This document shows, piece after piece, positions 51,391-60,400 of a DNA stretch of 64,000 nucleotides (its first letter is position 1; every line of letters starts with the position of its first letter). The stretch spans positions 186,001 to 250,000 of the forward strand of contig NZ_JAWRCU010000006.1 of assembly GCF_033542235.1 (NCBI RefSeq), read 5' to 3'. This DNA comes from JAWRCU01 sp033542235. Its GTDB lineage: Bacteria > Pseudomonadota > Alphaproteobacteria > Rhizobiales > Rhizobiaceae. The notes under the pieces are model-generated. The model saw only the letters and a program-made list of their open reading frames with translations. It made no database searches and was not told the origin of the DNA. The position numbers and the translations under genes are program-made.

Positions 51391-52229
51391 GTGCTCGGCT
51401 GGGCATTCCTGGCCGATTGCCTGGCCGTGGCTGTCCTCCCGCGCCTTGACTGGCGCTGGTCGGCGATCCGAGCGATGGCCCGGGTCACTCTGGCAGCTTG
51501 GGGTGTTCCGCTCTCGTTACGCGGCATTGACCGCATCCGAGCTCGCGGCTCGATGCTTGTGTTCAACCACTCCAGGTATGCCGATGTTCTCGTCCTGTCG
51601 GCGGTCCTTCCCGGCGAACCGGCGATTGTTGCCAAGCGCGAATTGGCCAGACAACGTCTTGCGAGCACGCTGCTCAGACGCGTCGGCATCCCCTTCGTCG
51701 AGCGCTATGACGTCTCGGGCAGACTGCCCGTGCCGAGGAGCTGGTTGCTCTTGCGCGACAGGGCCGCATGCTGGTCTTCTTTCCGGAAGGATCGTTTACC
51801 CGCAGATCCGGTCTCTCGGCATTCTATCTCGGCGGCTTCAAAATAGCCGCTGAAGCCGATCTCGCAGTGCTGCCCTGCGTCATCCGGGGCACACGCTCGA
51901 TGCTGCGCAGCCATCAATGGTTTCCCAGATATGCACTGATCAGCGTAACGATCGAACAGCCGGTCACGCCTCCGGGCAAGCATTTCGCGTCCGTCGTCCG
52001 GCTGCGCGATGCAGTTAGTGGGACAATCCTGTCCGGGGAACCCGATCTCCACGAGCTGATAAAACCCACTCTACTGGCAAGGTCGCCGTGGGTCGAGCAG
52101 AGCCATGAATTCACTCTTGTCCCATGGCGGCCGGTTGTTGACCGCCAGCTCGGTCGCGAGGTCATGAGCGACGTCCAGGGCGGATCGGTCTCGTGGCGAT
52201 TGGGCCGGCAGCGAGGGTTAGCAATTTGA
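51391..52229 (+). pseudogene. 1-acylglycerol-3-phosphate acyltransferase (PlsC-like), broken by a frameshift
   Basis: The first half, read from a GTG at 51391, has the acyltransferase block 1 NHSRYAD (H-x4-D) and the PlsC-like core LRGIDRIRARGSMLVFNHSRY through GIPFVERYD. The second half continues in another frame with AEELVALARQGRMLVFFPEGSFTRRSGL (block 3 FPEG.FTR) and AVLPCVIRGTRSML. The frames join if one base is missing near 51731, so the full protein of ~280 residues is not made unless the reading frame slips or the base is a sequencing error. PlsC-type enzymes acylate lysophosphatidate in the membrane; this copy is probably accessory. Confidence 0.75.
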
Positions 52230-52254
52230 GGCAAGGATTGGCGGCAACGGGCGA

Positions 52255-52710
52255 TCAGTCGCCGTCAAGGAGCTCGATCTCCGCCAGCGTCAGGCAACCC
52301 CCGCTTCTCGCGAACCTGACGTGTTGCAGATAGAGATTGTTGTGCAGGATCCCGAACGGTCCGAACTCGCAGGACAGTCCGCGGCATTGCATTTTTCCGA
52401 GAATCTGCCGCTGGGGCGCGGCTTGGCGTGGATCGGCGGTCTCGGCCGCCGACAGACGGGCTTCTAGGTCAGTCACCGCTACCTGATCCGTCAGCTCGAG
52501 CCCGTCGTCGATGGAATGCCCGATGTGCAGCCGGACGGCGTGTGCGGGCAAGCGCCGGCCGAGCTGATTCAAGGTTTTCGCCTCGAAGTGGCGAGCGACA
52601 TCCCGGCCGAGCCGCTCCGCGTCGTGATAGGCGCAGCCCGCCGCCGCGGCCGGCTCCGGCTGGAGGATGGAGAATCCGGCGAGCGCCAAGACGAGGCGGA
52701 GGTGCTTCAT
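52255..52710 (-). CDS. Hypothetical secreted protein
   Basis: The 151-residue product has a Sec signal peptide (MKHLRLVLALAGFSILQPEPAAA, cut near A-A-A-G-C) and four Cys residues in the mature part (one just after the cut, MQCRGLSCEF and GGCLTL), which could form disulfides. No known domain is recognised. It follows the FGE-like gene by 35 bases and ends the same operon, so the two exported proteins may act together. Confidence 0.7.
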   Translation of the reverse strand: MKHLRLVLALAGFSILQPEPAAAAGCAYHDAERLGRDVARHFEAKTLNQLGRRLPAHAVRLHIGHSIDDGLELTDQVAVTDLEARLSAAETADPRQAAPQRQILGKMQCRGLSCEFGPFGILHNNLYLQHVRFARSGGCLTLAEIELLDGD

Positions 52711-52745
52711 TGCGTCACCGCTATGAGCATTTCCGTTCGCGCCTT

Positions 52746-53726
52746 CTACCGAAGTGCATTGAGATCACGCACGACGCGAAAGCCTTTTATTCCACCTTCG
52801 CTATCGACACGGGCCTCGTCGCGGGCACCCGAGCGTATCTGGTTTGCCGACAGGTCCCATTGTCCGCCGCGCACGACACGCTTGGAACAGTCACCGTCCA
52901 GCCAGGGGGCACCGTCGGTCGGCGTATCTTCGGTATAGCGCTTGTTATAGCAGTCCATGGTCAGCTCGCGGACGTTCCCATGAACTTGGTAGAGCCCGAA
53001 TGGATTCGGCTTGTAGAAGTCGATCGGCTTCGGACCTTCGCTGCGCTTGCCGCGCGGGCCGTCGCCATAGGGTATGGATGCGTCGTAGTTGGCGTCATGC
53101 TCGCTGACGGTCTTGCCGAACCAGAACGGCGTCGTGGTGCCAGCCCGCGTGAAATATTCACGTTCGGATTCGCTCGGCAGGCGATACGTCCGCCCGACCT
53201 TCTTCGAGAGCCAGGCCAGGTAGGCTTGCGCGTTTTCGAAGCTGATGCCCTGGGCCGGCAGGCGGCCGCGACCGAAGCCATGATCGTCGCCTCGCTTGCC
53301 ATTGCATCCACCATTGGCAAGACAGGCATCCCATTCGTCGAAGGAAATGGAGAAGCGGCCGACGGCGAAAGGCTTGGCGATGGTCACGCGATGCAGCGGG
53401 TCCTCGCCCTCATAGCGGTCGATTTCATTGGCGGGCGTGCCCATCATGAACGTGCCGGCCGGCACGACGACCATTTCCGGGCAGTCGGCGCATTCCTTGA
53501 AGCTGTCTTTCGGCTTCAGCGTCGCCTCCACCTCGGCCGACAGCGGAGAGCCGCCCCATGGCGTGATCTGGCGGGGTGGGTCTTTTGGCGTCTCCACCAA
53601 CTTTTCCGCCGGGGGCTTTTGATGCTTGTGGATTGGCTTTTTCTTGGCCGCAGAAAGCGTCGGCTGGATTGAGGCCACTGCGACGAGCGCTGTGAGGAGT
53701 CCTATTCTAAAGACGTGCTTCTTCAT
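52746..53726 (-). CDS. Secreted formylglycine-generating-enzyme-like (SUMF1-domain) protein, catalytic cysteines absent
   Basis: The 326-residue protein has a signal peptide (MKKHVFRIGLLTALVAVASIQPTLSAA), a Lys/Pro-rich linker, and an FGE-sulfatase domain from ~85 to 320 (MVVVPAGTFMMGTPANEIDRYEGEDPLHRVTI, YRLPSESEREYFTRAG, GLYQVHGNVRELTMDCYN, RVVRGGQWDLSANQIRSGARD..GFRVVRD). The Cys pair that lets aerobic FGE bind copper and oxidise sulfatase Cys (normally within the RGGS... to CR.A.R stretch) is absent here, so it is unlikely to modify sulfatases. Related domains without Cys bind other ligands or act in adhesion. Its stop codon is 52746; the secreted hypothetical gene follows. Confidence 0.85.
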   Translation of the reverse strand: MKKHVFRIGLLTALVAVASIQPTLSAAKKKPIHKHQKPPAEKLVETPKDPPRQITPWGGSPLSAEVEATLKPKDSFKECADCPEMVVVPAGTFMMGTPANEIDRYEGEDPLHRVTIAKPFAVGRFSISFDEWDACLANGGCNGKRGDDHGFGRGRLPAQGISFENAQAYLAWLSKKVGRTYRLPSESEREYFTRAGTTTPFWFGKTVSEHDANYDASIPYGDGPRGKRSEGPKPIDFYKPNPFGLYQVHGNVRELTMDCYNKRYTEDTPTDGAPWLDGDCSKRVVRGGQWDLSANQIRSGARDEARVDSEGGIKGFRVVRDLNALR

Positions 53727-53897
53727 TCCGTGCTTTCCCCTTTGAAGCCCACTTCACGGCGCATCCGCCGTGTCATTCGTCTCGTGATCTGCGCGTTCGT
53801 CGAAGACGTTGCGCTGTCTCGCTAAAGTCCGCGCCCGATAGGGAGGGAAGGAAGGCGCATACGCACGCTCGAGTTTAACCTGTCGCCTCATTGAGCG

Positions 53898-54866
53898 TTA
53901 ATTGTCCGAGGTTGCTTTCACGCGCGCATCGGACGGGGTCAGCCCGTAGCGCCGGCGGAAGGCATGATTAAAATACGAGATGTCGCCGAAGCCGGACTCA
54001 AACGCGATCGCACTGACGGTCTGGCCGGCGTGTCGATGATCGGTCAGCCGGCGATGAGCGAGTTCGAGCCTTTGTTCGAGAACGTAATCGGTAAAGGTCG
54101 TCGACTGCCCTTTGAACAGATCGCGAAGCGTCCGCGTCGACAGGCGGTGACGCTGGGCGACTGTCGCGGGAGACAAATCGCGGGCGGTGAGGTTTTGCTT
54201 GATGTCGTCGAGGATGGCGCGCAACTGCGCGGCGCGCACGCCGGGGCGGCCGTCCAGTTGTTTGATGTCCTGAATGCCTGCGAGCAGGACGCTGGCCAGA
54301 TCGTGCATGTGGGTGACGACGGCCCAACGCAATTGGGGCGACGCCATCGCCTCGAAATCATCCATGACGCTCGCGTAGCGCGTCAGCAGCCCGAGTGCCG
54401 CATTATCATGCGGGATCGCGCGAGCCATCGCCGACTCGATATCGACCGACATGTCGCAGAGCATTTTTCGGCTGAAGCGGAAATTGTGGAGCTGCGACGC
54501 GGAATGTCCGCGAAACTCCCCGACTTCCGCATTGGACGCAAAGGCGGCTCCGCCATCGCTGATAGATGCCTCGCGACCGAATTGTCGGATGGAGCCGCTT
54601 CCCTGTTCCACCCACACGAGAACAATGTCCTCGTTGTCGATCAGCGAGACAGGGTGGCGGTTTACCGTCGGCGATAGCCGTCCGGACGCGATCGAGAACT
54701 CGGGGACGGCCCGTATCGCGAAGTCGAGCTCGAAAGGATGCCCCGGTACGGGGTCAATCTCCAGGCGCATCACGGCGCGGCCGTAGAGCTCCCGAAAGGC
54801 GTCGACGGAAGTCACACCGGAGGCCGACGAGCTTGCCAGGCTGGTTGTGGTAATCGGACTATTCAA
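53898..54866 (-). CDS. AraC-family transcriptional regulator 1
   Basis: The product (322 residues) has an N-terminal AraC-binding-like beta domain (~35-180) and a C-terminal double helix-turn-helix (ARDLSPATVAQRHRLSTRTLRDLFKGQSTTFTDYVLEQRLELAHRRLTD ... IAFESGFGDISYFNHAFRRRYGLTPSDAR). The TTG at 54866 has a strong GGAGGAG upstream; a longer frame to 54911 is less likely. It is divergent from the second AraC gene with 230 bases between starts. It is paralogous to the next two regulators, but the most distant. Confidence 0.85.
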   Translation of the reverse strand: MNSPITTTSLASSSASGVTSVDAFRELYGRAVMRLEIDPVPGHPFELDFAIRAVPEFSIASGRLSPTVNRHPVSLIDNEDIVLVWVEQGSGSIRQFGREASISDGGAAFASNAEVGEFRGHSASQLHNFRFSRKMLCDMSVDIESAMARAIPHDNAALGLLTRYASVMDDFEAMASPQLRWAVVTHMHDLASVLLAGIQDIKQLDGRPGVRAAQLRAILDDIKQNLTARDLSPATVAQRHRLSTRTLRDLFKGQSTTFTDYVLEQRLELAHRRLTDHRHAGQTVSAIAFESGFGDISYFNHAFRRRYGLTPSDARVKATSDN

Positions 54867-55035
54867 AGCATCTCCTCCGAGAAGCGAAATGACCAATACA
54901 GGTCTCGGCACCTCTCGGGCCGTTTCGAAGAAATACGATTTTAGAGTTTCGGCTTCATCTCAATGAACATGCCAAGGGTGCGACGTCAAACTCGATTGAG
55001 CATTTTGCCCGACACCCCAAAACGTAGTTCCGGAT

Positions 55036-55043
55036 AGCCCAAG
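55036..55043. promoter_or_regulatory. AGCCCAAG repeat before the second AraC gene
   Basis: AGCCCAAG (followed by AC) lies 53 bases before the start of the second AraC-type gene. The same word occurs at 56104-56111 and 56126-56133 before the third AraC gene and at 57349-57356 before the autotransporter. See the finding on this motif. Confidence 0.35.
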
Positions 55044-55096
55044 ACCGCCTGTGCCCATCCACATATATTTCGCGTCGGAAGGGCGGGTGCAGGACG

Positions 55097-56068
55097 GTGG
55101 CTGAAGAAAACGACGCTCGAATACTGAAATTTTCGACCAACGACATCGGCGAACGTGACAGGATTCCGATGTGGCGGGATCTCTTCGCGCGCTCCATCGT
55201 CAAGGTCGATCTGGAGCCATCCGATGACGAACCATTTCGCAGCGAGTCCGTTGTTCATGTCTTGCCGGACCTCACGATCCGATCATCTTCGGCGTCCGCA
55301 GCAACCGTTCGCCGAACGAGAGGGCTCGTCGCCGACGGTGACGACAACCTCGTACTCACCATCATGAAGAAGGGACGTATGACCGCGCAGCAGCGTGACC
55401 GGGAGGTCAACATCGCGGATGGTGGCGCCTATCTTTGGTCGAACGCCTCGACCGGCTACTCACGAAATTCCTCCATGGATTTGCTGACCATCGCCATCAC
55501 GCGCCGCAGTCTGGAAGCAACCGTTGCCGATATCCACCGGAGCCTCATGCGGCCGATCCCCGCGCTGTCGGAACCGCTGAGGCTGCTGATCTCGTATGTG
55601 GGGATTCTCCAGAGCCAACCTGGCCGAATGCCCGCCGCGCTGCTCGCGTCAAGCTCGACGCATATCCACGATCTCGCGGCTCTTGCCCTGGGCGCGACGC
55701 GCGACGCATCGGAGGCGGCGGGCAAAGGAGGCTTGCGCGCGGCGCGATTGCTCGCCGTCAAGGCGGATGTCCTCGCGCATCTCCGCCGGCCGGAATTGAG
55801 CGCTGAAGCCGTCGCGGCGCGACACGGCATATCGCCCCGCTACGTCCGCGAGCTTTTCAGCGGCGAAGAAACGACATTCGGGGATTTCGTTCGCGAGCAT
55901 CGTCTTCGGCGCGCTTATCACCTTCTCAGCAGTACGGTGACACTCAATCGAACCATCGGAGAAATTGCCGCTGAGTGCGGGTTTGGCGATCTGTCTCACT
56001 TCAACCACGGCTTCCGCCGCCGCTTCGGCGTGACCCCCGGCGGTGTACGGGCGGGTGTCGCCAAGTAG
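55097..56068 (+). CDS. AraC-family transcriptional regulator 2
   Basis: The 323-residue protein begins with GTG (MAEENDARILKFSTN) and has the AraC-binding-like N-terminal domain (~15-190; GDDNLVLTIMKKGRMTAQQRDREVNIADGGAYLW) and the C-terminal AraC DNA-binding domain (AEAVAARHGISPRYVRELFSGEETTFGDFVREHRLRRAYHLL ... IAAECGFGDLSHFNHGFRRRFGVTPGGVR). It is a close paralogue of regulator 3 downstream, sharing GLRAARLLAVK.D and TTFGDFVRE. A tandem duplication is likely. Confidence 0.9.
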   Translation: MAEENDARILKFSTNDIGERDRIPMWRDLFARSIVKVDLEPSDDEPFRSESVVHVLPDLTIRSSSASAATVRRTRGLVADGDDNLVLTIMKKGRMTAQQRDREVNIADGGAYLWSNASTGYSRNSSMDLLTIAITRRSLEATVADIHRSLMRPIPALSEPLRLLISYVGILQSQPGRMPAALLASSSTHIHDLAALALGATRDASEAAGKGGLRAARLLAVKADVLAHLRRPELSAEAVAARHGISPRYVRELFSGEETTFGDFVREHRLRRAYHLLSSTVTLNRTIGEIAAECGFGDLSHFNHGFRRRFGVTPGGVRAGVAK

Positions 56069-56103
56069 GGAATGAACCGCTACTGATGGCCGCGTTGCCG
56101 CAC

Positions 56104-56133
56104 AGCCCAAGCCGGGCCGCCCCGTAGCCCAAG
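56104..56133. promoter_or_regulatory. Two AGCCCAAG repeats before the third AraC gene
   Basis: AGCCCAAG occurs at 56104-56111 and 56126-56133, 22 bases apart (about two helical turns), the spacing expected for tandem AraC-type half-sites. The start of regulator 3 is 51 bases downstream. Confidence 0.38.
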
Positions 56134-56184
56134 ACGGTTATCGGGCGACGCTGTATCCTCGTGCCTCTCAAAGAAGGGATGCGT

Positions 56185-57195
56185 ATGGAAGCTATGCCCG
56201 AGCGGGCCGGCATTTTGACGTTTTCGACTAACGAGCTTCCCGAGCGGGACCGAGTGCCCGTCTGGCGGGAGGTTTTCGGCCGCTCGATCTCAAAGCTCGA
56301 CCTCGAACTTGTCAGCAACGACCCGCTCCTTTGCGAGTCCAGCATTCGCGCGCTTCCCGATGTGACGATCTGGTCGTCGCTGATATCCGGAGCGGTTACG
56401 GCCAAAAGGACATCGAGCCATCTGGCCGATGGCGACGACAACTTCGTTTTGAACATTATCCGGCGGGGCCGCCTGTCGGTGACACAGAGAGACCGCGAGG
56501 TCATTCCGGACGAGGGGGCGGCCTTTCTCTGGTCGAATGCAGAGAAAGGAACCTTGCGGCAGTTGGAGACGAGCGATTTCGTTTCCGTCGCGCTGTCCCG
56601 CCGTTTGCTGGAAGGAGTGGTGAGGAACGTCGATAATGTCTTCATGCGCCCCATTCCTGCTTCGACGGAAGCGTTGCGGCTGCTCCGCACCTATATCGAT
56701 GTTCTGCTGGGCGCGAGCGCGCCGACATCGCCCGAACTGCTGGCGCTGAGCGCCGCCCATATGGGCGACCTGGCGGTCCTGGCGATCGGGGCGACGCGGG
56801 GCGAGGAGGAAGTCGCGCGAAACGGCGGCCTGCGCGCGGCGCGACTGCAAGCGGTGAAAAGCGACATTCTCGCCAATCTGACCCAAGCCGATCTGAACAT
56901 CGAGCACGTTGCCGCCCGGCACCGAGTGTCGCCGCGCTATGTTCGCGACCTGTTCAACGCCGATGGGACCACATTTGGCGATTTCGTTCGCGAGCAGCGA
57001 TTGCGCAAAGTTTATCGCCTGCTGTGCGATCCGATGGAGCGCCGCCGCTCAATCGGGGAGATCGCGCTGACGTGCGGGTTCGGTGACATCTCGCATTTCA
57101 ACCATTCGTTCCGCCGAAGGTTCGGCGAAACACCTTCGGACGCTCGCGAGCGCGCGATCCGCAATCCCGCAAACCAATCTATCGAACTTTCATAA
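56185..57195 (+). CDS. AraC-family transcriptional regulator 3
   Basis: The 336-residue protein has the same layout as regulator 2 (GDDNFVLNIIRRGRLSVTQRDREV.PDEGAAFLWS in the N-terminal domain; VAARHRVSPRYVRDLFNADGTTFGDFVREQRLRKVYRLL and IALTCGFGDISHFNHSFRRRFGETPSDAR in the DNA-binding domain). ATG at 56185 is chosen because its N-terminus aligns with that of regulator 2 and AAGAAGGG lies at good distance; a GTG at 56161 is possible. It ends 223 bases before the autotransporter gene and may control it. Confidence 0.9.
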   Translation: MEAMPERAGILTFSTNELPERDRVPVWREVFGRSISKLDLELVSNDPLLCESSIRALPDVTIWSSLISGAVTAKRTSSHLADGDDNFVLNIIRRGRLSVTQRDREVIPDEGAAFLWSNAEKGTLRQLETSDFVSVALSRRLLEGVVRNVDNVFMRPIPASTEALRLLRTYIDVLLGASAPTSPELLALSAAHMGDLAVLAIGATRGEEEVARNGGLRAARLQAVKSDILANLTQADLNIEHVAARHRVSPRYVRDLFNADGTTFGDFVREQRLRKVYRLLCDPMERRRSIGEIALTCGFGDISHFNHSFRRRFGETPSDARERAIRNPANQSIELS

Positions 57196-57348
57196 TTGAA
57201 TCGCAGTTCCGCGATTCGTCGCCTGACCGACTCGGCTTTCGACCAGCGCAAAAATGCAGCGGTTGAAGGTGTGAGGGCATGTTGCATGCTCGCAACATCT
57301 GTCACCTTTCGCCAATTGTACCGGACGGCCCAAAACAAGCCGCCGTCG

Positions 57349-57356
57349 AGCCCAAG
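57349..57356. promoter_or_regulatory. AGCCCAAG repeat before the autotransporter gene
   Basis: One AGCCCAAG word, with a similar GGCCCAAAAC 22 bases upstream (57328-57337), lies 62 bases before the autotransporter start. The 22-base spacing matches that of the pair before regulator 3. Confidence 0.35.
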
Positions 57357-57418
57357 CCCTGAAATGCCTGCGTCCCTATGCTGAGTCCTAGACCGGACTC
57401 TGGCGGATTGGGGTGATA

Positions 57419-60400
57419 ATGCTGAAATATAATAAAGAAGAAAGCGCTTCGGCGAAGCGCTCGTTTGCTCGTAATTGCTTGATGTTGGAGCGTTCGCTCG
57501 CTCGTTCAGCTATTTCGAGCGCCGTCTATCAACCTAGGCTGGAGAGGTTTCGCACCGCGCTCCTTGGCGGGGCCGCATTGCTGGTTCTGCTGGGTTCGGA
57601 ACAGCTGGCTCATGCCCAGACTGTTATCGACAACGCCACGGTCACGGTGCCGGGCGATCATGGGTCCCCTTGGAACGTTACCGGCACACTCGTCATTGGC
57701 GATACGGGCGCCGGAACGTTTGCGATCGGGGACGGAGTAACTCCCGGCGTCGTTGTCAGCGATACCGGCATCATCGGCCAGAACCTGGGTTCCCAAGGCC
57801 GCGTAACTATCGATGGCACCGGTTCGCGCTGGGATGTCTCAAGCGATTTTATTGTCGGCGGACTTGGGGTTGGAGACCTGACGGTCTTCCATGGCGGCGT
57901 GCTCGTGACTGGAACGTCGGCAGCCCATGCTGATGCCTATATCGGGAAGGGGGCGTCCTCAACGTCGACCTCAGCGTTCAGCTCGGCGACAGTCACCGGC
58001 GCTAATTCGAGTTGGACGACCTTCGGTTCATTGTACGTGGGCAATTACGCCAGCGGCGAACTGAACATCACGAATGGCGGATCGGTAACGGTCAGCGACA
58101 ACCTTGTCCTTGGTAATCGTCCCTCAGCTTTTGGCGCCGTTATCGTCAGCGGGCCGGGATCCAACCTGTCGGTTGGGCAATCCTTATTTGTCGGGGGCGC
58201 GAGTGCTTCGGCGGGCCCAGGCGGCTTGGTCATTTCAGATGGTGCGACCGTCACAGTCGGCAATGGCGCGGGCATCGTGAATATCGGCATGGGGGGCAAT
58301 TCGAACTCCGTACTCTTCATCGGCGACGCAGGAACGCCGATTCCGGGTTCGAGCGCGGCAGCACCCGGCACGCTCAATGCCGCCGAAGTCTTCATTGGTC
58401 AAAACAGTGAAGTTATCTTCAGCCATACGAGTTCAAGCTACACGTTCTCTCCCAAGTTTTCCGGGGTTGGCACGATTGGCCAGGTCAATGGCACGACCAT
58501 CCTCACAGCGGACTCAAGCGCCTTCACCGGAGGCGCCATCGTCAATGGCGGTACGCTGATCATCGACGGTATGCTGGGCGGCACGGTGGATGTCGATACG
58601 GGCGCAGCGCTCGGCGGAAAGGGCTCCTTGACGGGCGCGGTATCCGTCTTGTCGGGCGGCAAGCTCCTGGGCACTCAGGGCCACACGTTGACGATGGGTT
58701 CGCTAGCGCTGGACGCCGGTTCAAGCATCAACGTCGCTCTCGGTTCGCCCGGCAACAGCGCCGGTCTCTTCAAAGTGAATGGTAACCTTGTGCTCGACGG
58801 CACACTCAACGTCAGCGATGCCGGGGGCTTCGGCGCCGGCGTCTATCGCGTCTTCGACTATGGCGGCACCCTGATGAACAACGGGCTCGCTGTCGGAACA
58901 ATGCCGAACGGCATGGCCGGAAGCGTTCAGACGTCCGTCGCCAATCAGGTCAATTTCGTCGTCGGCGCCAGCACCGCTCAGTTCTGGAATGGCATGACGA
59001 CGACGGCCGACGGGACGGTTCACGGCGGCAGCGGCACATGGATCGCCGGCAATACGAACTGGACGGACGCCAACGGCTCATTCGCCTCGCCCTGGAATGG
59101 GCAGCTTGCAATATTCCAGAACAATCCGGGCTCCGTGACGGTCGACAATTCGGCCGGCGCGATCTCGACAGCAGGAATGCAGTTCATAGGTCAAGGCTGG
59201 GTGGTCGATGGCAACCCGCTCACGCTGAACGGCTCAGGCGGCAGCACGACGATCCGCGTTGGCGACGGCTCGGCGGCGAGCGCGTCCGATTACGCTATCA
59301 TCGATATGGTGCTGGCCGGCAACAGCCGACTGGTGAAGGATGATCTCGGTACGCTGATCCTCGGCTACAACAACACCTATACCGGTGGCACATGGATCAA
59401 GAACGGCACGCTCCAGATCGGCAATAACGGCACAGTCGGCTCGATCATGGGGGACGTGCAGAACGACGCCCGCCTGGTCTTTGCCAGATCGGACATTTTA
59501 ACATTCGCCGGCAACATCAGCGGCAGCGGCTCGGTCGGCGTCGCTTCAGGAACGGTGCTGCTGACGTCCGATAACACTTATGCCGGTGGCACGACAATCG
59601 CGAACGGTGGCGCGCTCAGCCTCGGCAATAACGGCAGCAGTGGCTCGATCACTGGCAATGTCGTCAACGACGGCACCTTGTTCTTCAACCGCTCGAACGC
59701 TCTCCTTCTCGCCGGCGCGATCTCCGGAAACGGCAGCATTTTCCAAGTTGCCGCCGGCACGACGACCTTGGCCGGCGACAGCGGCGCTTTCTCCGGTTCG
59801 ACTTTTGTCCAGGCGGGAGGACTGCGGGTCGACGGAAAACTCGGCGGTTCCCTGAGCGTTACTTCCGGTGGTTCGCTCGGCGGCATCGGCACCGTGGGCG
59901 ATGTCAACATCAGCGGCACGCTGCTCGGCGTTCAGGGACATACGCTGACGATGAACTCGCTTGCGCTGGATGTCGGCTCCAAAATCAACGTCGCGCTCGG
60001 CGCCCCCGGCGGCGCCGGTCTCTTCAAAGTCAGTGGCAACCTTGTGCTCGACGGCACGCTCAATGTCACCGACGCGGGTGGCTTTGGTGGCGGTGTCTAT
60101 CGCGTGTTCGACTATGGCGGCACGCTCACCGACAACGGCCTCAACATCGGAACCTTGCCGAACGGCACGAATGTGGCCGTGCAGACGACCGTCGCCAATC
60201 AGGTCAACCTGCTGGTGGATGCGGCGAACACGCGGTTCTGGAACGGAACGACGACCGTCCCCGACGGCACGATCCATGGGGGCAGCGGCACCTGGGTCGC
60301 CGGTTCGACCAACTGGACCAATCTGTACGGCACCCTCTCGACGTCCTGGGGCGGTCAGTTCGCCGTGTTCCAGAACAATCCGGACAAGGTCACCGTTGAC

